From Nonomuraea coxensis DSM 45129 (lineage in GTDB: Bacteria > Actinomycetota > Actinomycetes > Streptosporangiales > Streptosporangiaceae): a stretch of DNA of 64,000 bases. Below are positions 59,739-64,000 of the stretch, in pieces. The stretch's first letter is position 1. Every line of letters begins with the position of its first letter. The notes below the pieces were generated by a model. It searched no databases, was not told where the DNA came from, and worked only from the letters and a program-made list of their open reading frames with translations. The translations under genes were made by a program, and so were the position numbers. The DNA is taken from the NCBI RefSeq assembly GCF_019397265.1, contig NZ_CP068985.1, positions 5,498,501-5,562,500 on the forward strand, written 5' to 3'.

Positions 59739-60320
59739 TCAGCGGGGGTGTGAGCGCATGCCGTCGCAGACCACCTCGGCCATCGGGACCTTCCCGCCTC
59801 TGGCCCGCGCCCGCCGCTCGGCGGTGAGGCAGCCGCGCAGCAGGTCCTGGACGTCCTCGGCGCGGAGGTCGCCGCGCACCGCCCCGGCCCGCTGGGCGCG
59901 CTGCAGCAGCCGGCCCAGCGCGGCGGCGAAGTCGGCCTCCAGCGTGGTGCCGCGCCGGAACGCCGGGACCGCGCCGCCCTCCAGCATCTCGCACAGCGCC
60001 TGGTTGGCGGACGCCTGCTCGACCACCGCGCGGAACCAGCCGAAGAACGCCCGGCCCGGGTCCTCCGCGGTGGCGAGCGCCCGCGCGTCGGCCACGAAGC
60101 GCTCCATCCGGCCGAGCAGCACCGCCTCGAACAGGGCCTCCCTGGTCGGGAAGTGCCGGTAGACGGTGCCGACGCCGAACCCGGCCCTGCGGGCGATCTC
60201 GTCGAAGGAGATGGCCAGGCCGTCGCTGGCCAGGGCCTCCTGGGCGATCTGCAGCACCCGTTCCCGGTTGCGGCGGGCGTCCGCGCGGAGCGGCCTGGCC
60301 GTGCTGTGATCGTCGCCCAT
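59739..60320 (-). CDS. TetR family transcriptional regulator
   Basis: The product of about 193 residues has a TetR helix-turn-helix (SFDEIARRAGFGVGTVYRHF, about residues 38-57) and a C-terminal domain with WFRAVVEQAS, like the SbtR/TetR_C branch. GGTGGAG three to four bases before the ATG at 60320 sets the start; the GTG three codons earlier overlaps that site. A 16-bp palindrome lies just upstream. It lies downstream of the ABC exporter on the same strand and could control it. Confidence 0.92.
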   Translation of the reverse strand: MGDDHSTARPLRADARRNRERVLQIAQEALASDGLAISFDEIARRAGFGVGTVYRHFPTREALFEAVLLGRMERFVADARALATAEDPGRAFFGWFRAVVEQASANQALCEMLEGGAVPAFRRGTTLEADFAAALGRLLQRAQRAGAVRGDLRAEDVQDLLRGCLTAERRARARGGKVPMAEVVCDGMRSHPR

Positions 60321-60347
60321 GCGCTCCACCCGCCTTCACCCGGCAAC

Positions 60348-60363
60348 CGGAGAGTTCTCTCCG
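60348..60363. promoter_or_regulatory. 16-bp palindrome, candidate TetR operator
   Basis: CGGAGAG-TT-CTCTCCG at 60348-60363 has perfect seven-base arms. It lies 27 bases upstream of the TetR ATG, between it and the exporter gene's 3' end, as expected for autoregulation. Confidence 0.65.
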
Positions 60364-60457
60364 ATTCTACGGGCGGACTTCCCGGACATACAGCCCCGAC
60401 CACACGAGAACACCCGCCCTCGGAAAGGACGGGTGTCTCATACGCGGCCCCACCGCC

Positions 60458-62389
60458 TCACGGCCCGGAGATCGGCTCAGGCTCGGACCCCAAGCCCTGG
60501 CTGCCACGCTCAGGCGCGAGCCGGCGGCCTCGCCCGGCGTCCGCCTGGTGGGCCGCTTCCTGGCGGCCGGCGCGGGAGGCGCCGCGGCGCGTGCCGGTCC
60601 TGTCCCTGGCCAGGCGCGGGAGGCCGGCGCGCCGGAGGCGGATGCGCTCGTGCCGGGGCACCGGCCGCAGCCCGATGACGCGCGAGCCCGGCGGCACCTG
60701 CCGCAGGTCGTGCGTGATGAGGATCGTGGTCCGCCCGGCCATGAGCCGCCCCAGCGGCCCCATGACCTGCGCGGCCGTCTCCTCGTCCAGCCCGGTCATG
60801 GGCTCGTCGAGCACCAGCACCGGCGCGTCCCGCAGGACGGCCCTGGCGATCGCGACCCGCTGCCGCTGCCCTCCTGACAGCAGCCGCCCACGCTGCCCCA
60901 CCGGCGTGTCGTACCCCTGGGGCAGGTCCTTGACGAAGTCGTGCACGCCCGCCGTCCGCGCGGCCCGGACGATCTCCTCCATGGAGGCTCCCGGCCGCCC
61001 GTAGGCGATGTTGTCCCGTACCGACCCGGAGAACAGCAGCGTCTCCTGGTGCAGCACGGTGACGTTCTCGCGCAGCGACTCGCGCGTCAGTCCGCGGACG
61101 TCGGCGCCGTCCAGCAGGACGCGGCCCTCGTCCGGGTCGTAGAAGCGCAGCAGCAGCTTGGCCAGCGTGGACTTGCCCGCCCCGCTGGGCCCGGTGATCA
61201 CCAGCACCTCCCCCGGTTCGGCGGTGAAGGACACCTCGCGCAGCGCGGGTCGCGAGGCGCGCCCCGGATAGGCGAACCCGACCCGGTCGAACTCCACCCG
61301 ACCCCGGCCACGATCCGCGGCGACGGCGCCGGGCGCGTCGGTGACGGCGGGCCGGGCCCGCAGCACCTCGATGATCCGGTCGGAGCCCGCGGCGGCCTCC
61401 GACACGGTGAGCGCCAGCTCGCCGAGCCCCTGGACGGCCGGATAGAGCAGCGCCAGGTACGCGGCGAAGGCCAGCAGCCCGCCGATGGTCAGCCGGCCGG
61501 CGGCGATCTCCCACGCGCCGACGCCGAGCACGACGATCAGGCAGACGGTCTCGATCACCTGCACGACCGGGCTGTACAGGCCGGACAGCCACGCCTGCGA
61601 CAGGTTGGCGCGCAGCCAGGTCCGTCCCTCGCGGTGCAGCCTGCGCGCCTCGTCGCGCTGCCGGTTGTACGCCTGCACCAGCGGCTGGTTGGCCAGCCCC
61701 TCCTCCAGGACGCTGTTCATCGCGCCGTTGCTGTGCCGCTCGCGCGCGGCGGCGACGCGGAACCTCGCCGCGAACACCTTCGACACCAGCAGGAACGCCG
61801 GGATCAGGGCGAGCGTGACGAGCGCCAGGTCCCAGCGGACGAGGAACGCGGCCCCGGCGAAGAACACCACGCTGGCGGCGGTGGTGATCGCCTTGACCAG
61901 CCCCGAGCCGACGAGCTCCTCGATGGCCTCGACGTCGTCGGTGAGCCGGGCCATGAGGTCGCCGAGCCGCCGCTTCTCGGCGTAGTCGGGCGCGAGCGTC
62001 TGCAGGTGCCCGAAGATCCGGTCACGCAGTCTCAGCAGGAAGCGTTCGGCCCCGAGGGCGGTGATGTACGTCCCGGCGAAGGACGCGACCCCCGCGACCG
62101 CGGCGAGCCCCAGCCAGCTGAACGCGGGAGCCCAGAAGGCCCCCAGGTCCCGGGTGGTGAGCACCTCGTCCGTGATGTGGCCGAACAGGCGGATCGCGGC
62201 GACCTCGCACAACGCGGCCAGGATGGCGAACACCACTCCGGCCGCGAACAGCCGCCGCAGCCCGCGAGTGTCCGGCCAGAACTCGCGGAAAGTCCGGCGA
62301 AGGGTGATCGCCGGCGCGAGTTCTCGGCCGGAGGCGGAAAAGGAGAGCCGGCGGCTCAGCCGCCGGCTCTCACGGGGCACTCTCAGCAC
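60458..62389 (-). CDS. ABC exporter half-transporter (fused membrane and ATPase domains)
   Basis: The product has six transmembrane segments (about 45-310 counted from this start) and an ATPase with GPSGAGKST, LLSGGQRQRVAIARA and LVLDEPMTGLDEETA, followed by an ITHD H-loop. It should export lipids, peptides or drugs as a homodimer. The ending is odd: after the H-loop the usual VxxxGRxxExGxHxEL segment is replaced by about 75 Arg-rich residues. The start is unclear. An ATG at 62458 overlaps the 38-residue ORF out of frame, and a GTG at 62389 couples to its stop. Confidence 0.85.
   Translation of the reverse strand: MLRVPRESRRLSRRLSFSASGRELAPAITLRRTFREFWPDTRGLRRLFAAGVVFAILAALCEVAAIRLFGHITDEVLTTRDLGAFWAPAFSWLGLAAVAGVASFAGTYITALGAERFLLRLRDRIFGHLQTLAPDYAEKRRLGDLMARLTDDVEAIEELVGSGLVKAITTAASVVFFAGAAFLVRWDLALVTLALIPAFLLVSKVFAARFRVAAARERHSNGAMNSVLEEGLANQPLVQAYNRQRDEARRLHREGRTWLRANLSQAWLSGLYSPVVQVIETVCLIVVLGVGAWEIAAGRLTIGGLLAFAAYLALLYPAVQGLGELALTVSEAAAGSDRIIEVLRARPAVTDAPGAVAADRGRGRVEFDRVGFAYPGRASRPALREVSFTAEPGEVLVITGPSGAGKSTLAKLLLRFYDPDEGRVLLDGADVRGLTRESLRENVTVLHQETLLFSGSVRDNIAYGRPGASMEEIVRAARTAGVHDFVKDLPQGYDTPVGQRGRLLSGGQRQRVAIARAVLRDAPVLVLDEPMTGLDEETAAQVMGPLGRLMAGRTTILITHDLRQVPPGSRVIGLRPVPRHERIRLRRAGLPRLARDRTGTRRGASRAGRQEAAHQADAGRGRRLAPERGSQGLGSEPEPISGP
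62337..62371 (-). terminator. Hairpin with U-rich tail after the small peptide ORF
   Basis: Twelve-base arms GAGAGCCGGCGG (62343-62354) and CCGCCGGCTCTC (62360-62371) pair perfectly around a five-base loop. On the minus strand CTTTT follows the stem. It starts 11 bases after the stop of the 38-residue ORF and lies within the exporter's 5' coding end, so it could be an attenuator. Confidence 0.6.
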
Positions 62390-62499
62390 CCCCAGCCCCA
62401 CCACCTGCGCCGGCCGCAGGACCAGCGGCGGCGCCAGCGGCGGCGTCGGCAGCCCCATCCCTGCTGGTAGCCGACGTGTGTGAGCTGAGTGTTCGTCAT
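62383..62499 (-). CDS. 38-residue Trp/Arg/Cys-rich peptide upstream of the ABC exporter
   Basis: GGGGGAGGA ends three bases before an ATG at 62499, one of the best ribosome sites in the window. The frame stops at TGA 62385-62383. Residues 1-16 are a polar leader (MTNTQLTHVGYQQGWG). Residues 17-38 contain ten Arg (18-21, 23-25, 30-32), five Trp (22, 26, 33, 34, 36) and Cys at 17, 28 and 38; a sixth Trp is at 15. Third codon positions are G/C in 34 of 38 codons. It could be an exported cationic peptide, a modified-peptide precursor or an attenuation leader. I know no matching family. Confidence 0.55.
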   Translation of the reverse strand: MTNTQLTHVGYQQGWGCRRRRWRRRWSCGRRRWWGWGC

Positions 62500-62782
62500 G
62501 ATTCCTCCCCCGTTGAACGGCTGAAGACTTGACAATTCGGACGTTACCCGCTCAATTCACATAAATCACGACATTTCCGATGAAACCGTGAAAGTTTGAC
62601 CGGTAAAGCGCGACGAGAACGGCGTTTCGCCCTTCTTGTTAAATCCGCCGCAAACGAGTAAAAGAACCAAAGAAACGCCACGCCGGCGCCAAGAGAACGC
62701 CTCCCGGACGTGGCCACAAGTCGGCCCGACCGCTACTTTCGGCCGATGCCCGCCCCCGTCACGGCTCGCCACGATGGGACCC

Positions 62783-62971
62783 ATGACGACCCTCGGCGCG
62801 CTCCTCATGATCCAGGGCTTCGGCGCCCTCGTCGCGGCCCACGTCTTCGACCGCGACTTCGGCCTGCTCCACCTGGTGTTCGACGGCGGCACGCTGACGG
62901 CCGCCGCGATCGTCACCGGCCTGCTCGGGCTCGTGCTCACCGTCGCGGGCGCCGCCCACGGCGACGAATGA
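62783..62971 (+). CDS. Small two-helix membrane protein
   Basis: The 62-residue product has two hydrophobic helices (about 2-20 and 34-58) separated by HVFDRDFGLLHLVFDGG. I do not recognise the family. ATGs at 62774 and 62783 both fit; neither has a strong ribosome site. It points towards the convergent helicase gene, with a perfect nine-base hairpin directly after its stop. The 62500-62782 region upstream is AT-richer and otherwise holds only promoter-like sequence for the two divergent small genes. Confidence 0.55.
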   Translation: MTTLGALLMIQGFGALVAAHVFDRDFGLLHLVFDGGTLTAAAIVTGLLGLVLTVAGAAHGDE

Positions 62972-62998
62972 GGGCGCCGGCCCGCGAGACCGGCGCCC
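62972..62998. terminator. Hairpin between convergent genes
   Basis: GGGCGCCGG (62972-62980) pairs with CCGGCGCCC (62990-62998) around a nine-base loop. It begins right after the small membrane protein stop and ends six bases before the helicase stop, so it can serve both strands. Confidence 0.65.
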
Positions 62999-63004
62999 CG
63001 CGCG

Positions 63005-64000
63005 TCAGGTCAGCGACGAGTACGCCACCACACCGCGCCGCATCGCGTCGACCGCCTTGCCCGCCGTCTGCCTGATCCTGCTGCCCGGCGCCGCCGCGTT
63101 CTGGAGCTGCCCCAGCAGGTCCATGAGCTGCTTGACCCACCGGACGAAGTCGCCGGCGGCCAGCTCGTTGCCGTTGACGCCGTCCATCAGCACCGCGTCG
63201 AGCGTGTGCCCCTTCGTCCACCGGAACGCCGCCCACGCGAACCCCAGATCCGGCTCGCGCAGCGTCGACAGCCCGTGGTCGGACTCGATGCCCTCCAGCT
63301 CCCCCCACAGCCGCAGCATCGCCGTCAGCGCGTCCTGCGCCCGCCCGGCCGGGATCTTCGGCCGGCGCGCGTCGTCGGCCGCCCGTGACTCGAACACCAG
63401 CGCCGACACGCACGCCGCGAGCTCCGCCGGGTCCAGCTCCTCCCACAGGCCCTGGCGCAGGCTCTCGGCCGTCAGCAGGTCCAGCTCGGTGTAGAGGCGG
63501 CCGAGGCGGCGGCCCTCGTCGGTGACCGTCTCGCCGTCGAGGTAGCCGAGCTGCTCCAGCACCGAGCAGATGCGGTCGAACGTCCGCGAGATGACATGCG
63601 AGCGGCCCTCCACCCGCCGGCGCAGCCCTTCGGTCTCGCGCAGCAGCTTGTAGTAGCGCTCGGCCCAGCGGGCGTGGTCCTCGCGCTCGTCGCAGCCGTG
63701 GCACGGATGCTGACGGATGCGCCTGCGCAGCTCGTTGATCTCGTCGTCCTCCATCGCGTGGTCACGCACGCGCGGCGGCTTGCCGAGGTCACGGTCGCCG
63801 ATCTTGGCCAGCAGCGTGGAGACCAGGTTGGCGCGCTCCTTCGGGGAGCGGCCGTTGAAGTTCTTCGGGATGCGCAGCTTCTCCAGCGGCTCGACCGGCA
63901 CCGGGAAGTCGGCCGGGTCGAGCTTCTTGACCTGCTTGCCGATCGTCAGCACCAGCGGGCTCGGGCCGTGCCCGCGCGGGTTGCGGCCCGGGTCGAGGAC
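63005..64000 (-). CDS. C-terminal part of a Ski2/HelY-like DEAD/DEAH helicase (partial)
   Basis: The frame runs off the right edge; about 332 residues are visible. They match the C-terminal region of HelY/Ski2-like RNA helicases: a beta-rich linker (KKLDPADFPVPVEPL), a segment with a CxxC-like CHGCDE, a coiled region, and the DSHCT domain over the last 170 residues (LGYLDGETVTDEGRRLGRLYTELDLL, then GDFVRWVKQLMDLLGQL). The ATPase motifs would lie outside the window. It probably unwinds structured RNA. No partner gene is visible. Confidence 0.9.
   Translation of the reverse strand, partial: VLDPGRNPRGHGPSPLVLTIGKQVKKLDPADFPVPVEPLEKLRIPKNFNGRSPKERANLVSTLLAKIGDRDLGKPPRVRDHAMEDDEINELRRRIRQHPCHGCDEREDHARWAERYYKLLRETEGLRRRVEGRSHVISRTFDRICSVLEQLGYLDGETVTDEGRRLGRLYTELDLLTAESLRQGLWEELDPAELAACVSALVFESRAADDARRPKIPAGRAQDALTAMLRLWGELEGIESDHGLSTLREPDLGFAWAAFRWTKGHTLDAVLMDGVNGNELAAGDFVRWVKQLMDLLGQLQNAAAPGSRIRQTAGKAVDAMRRGVVAYSSLT

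Noticed and set aside
62390..62458. ATG at 62458 as the exporter start
   Set aside because: Not excluded, but its ribosome site is weak and the added N-terminus is Pro/Val low complexity that overlaps the better-supported 38-residue frame; GTG at 62389 was preferred.
1..64000. tRNA, rRNA, CRISPR, IS elements or prophage genes
   Set aside because: Looked for cloverleaf-like segments, regularly spaced repeats, transposase or integrase motifs; none were found by eye, although a tool scan would be decisive.

Overview
The window is about 64 kb of very GC-rich DNA with dense, short-gapped genes and frequent GTG and TTG starts. Its gene families are typical of actinomycetes: a principal-type sigma factor, an Rv2578c-type radical SAM protein, a WS/DGAT acyltransferase, a HelD/HelR-type helicase, an actinobacterial SOS box and a DtxR/IdeR iron box. 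I infer a chromosomal segment from a soil actinomycete, perhaps Streptosporangiaceae-like; the family assignment is a guess. I saw no rRNA, tRNA, CRISPR array, insertion sequence or prophage, and no stretch over 300 bases lacks a gene or candidate gene.

Layout. 1-4 kb: a GH42 beta-galactosidase, a methyltransferase and a sigma-70 factor. 4-9 kb: an operon of two AlkZ-like proteins around a WS/DGAT acyltransferase, divergent from a PLP enzyme. 9-14.8 kb: a SulP transporter, a TetR regulator facing a HelD/HelR-like ATPase across a 42-bp palindrome, and a Nudix hydrolase. 14.8-17.3 kb: a candidate structured RNA, then plsC and a penicillin-binding protein. 17.3-22 kb: PadR and GntR regulators, an OsmC protein, a LexA-boxed radical SAM gene and a tiny lysine-rich protein. 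22-29 kb: a tricorn-like protease, a glycosyltransferase and an ArsR-MFS pair. 29-36 kb: isochorismate synthase, secreted SGNH and HNH hydrolases, two fluoride channels, a phosphoesterase and an esterase. 36-42.8 kb: a sugar-type ABC importer with a TetR regulator, a CoA-transferase/CoA-lyase pair with a GntR regulator, and a decayed two-gene remnant. 42.8-50.3 kb: an inositol-phosphatase-like gene, a UTRA regulator and a six-gene stressosome operon. 50.5-58 kb: an alpha-galactosidase, a lectin-tailed pectate lyase, an iron-boxed siderophore-interacting protein and small redox/regulator genes. 58-64 kb: an RNB ribonuclease, a TetR gene, an ABC exporter preceded by a 38-residue Trp/Arg/Cys-rich ORF, and the C-terminal part of a Ski2-like helicase.

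Themes. Several regulators face their presumed targets across palindromic operators. Plant-polymer use (beta-galactosidase, alpha-galactosidase, pectate lyase, ABC sugar importer) and stress or DNA-damage functions (AlkZ-like pair, SOS-boxed gene, HelD/HelR-like gene, stressosome) recur. The two observations most likely to be undescribed are the Trp/Arg/Cys-rich ORF with a hairpin at 62337-62499 and the branched RNA candidate at 14822-14973.
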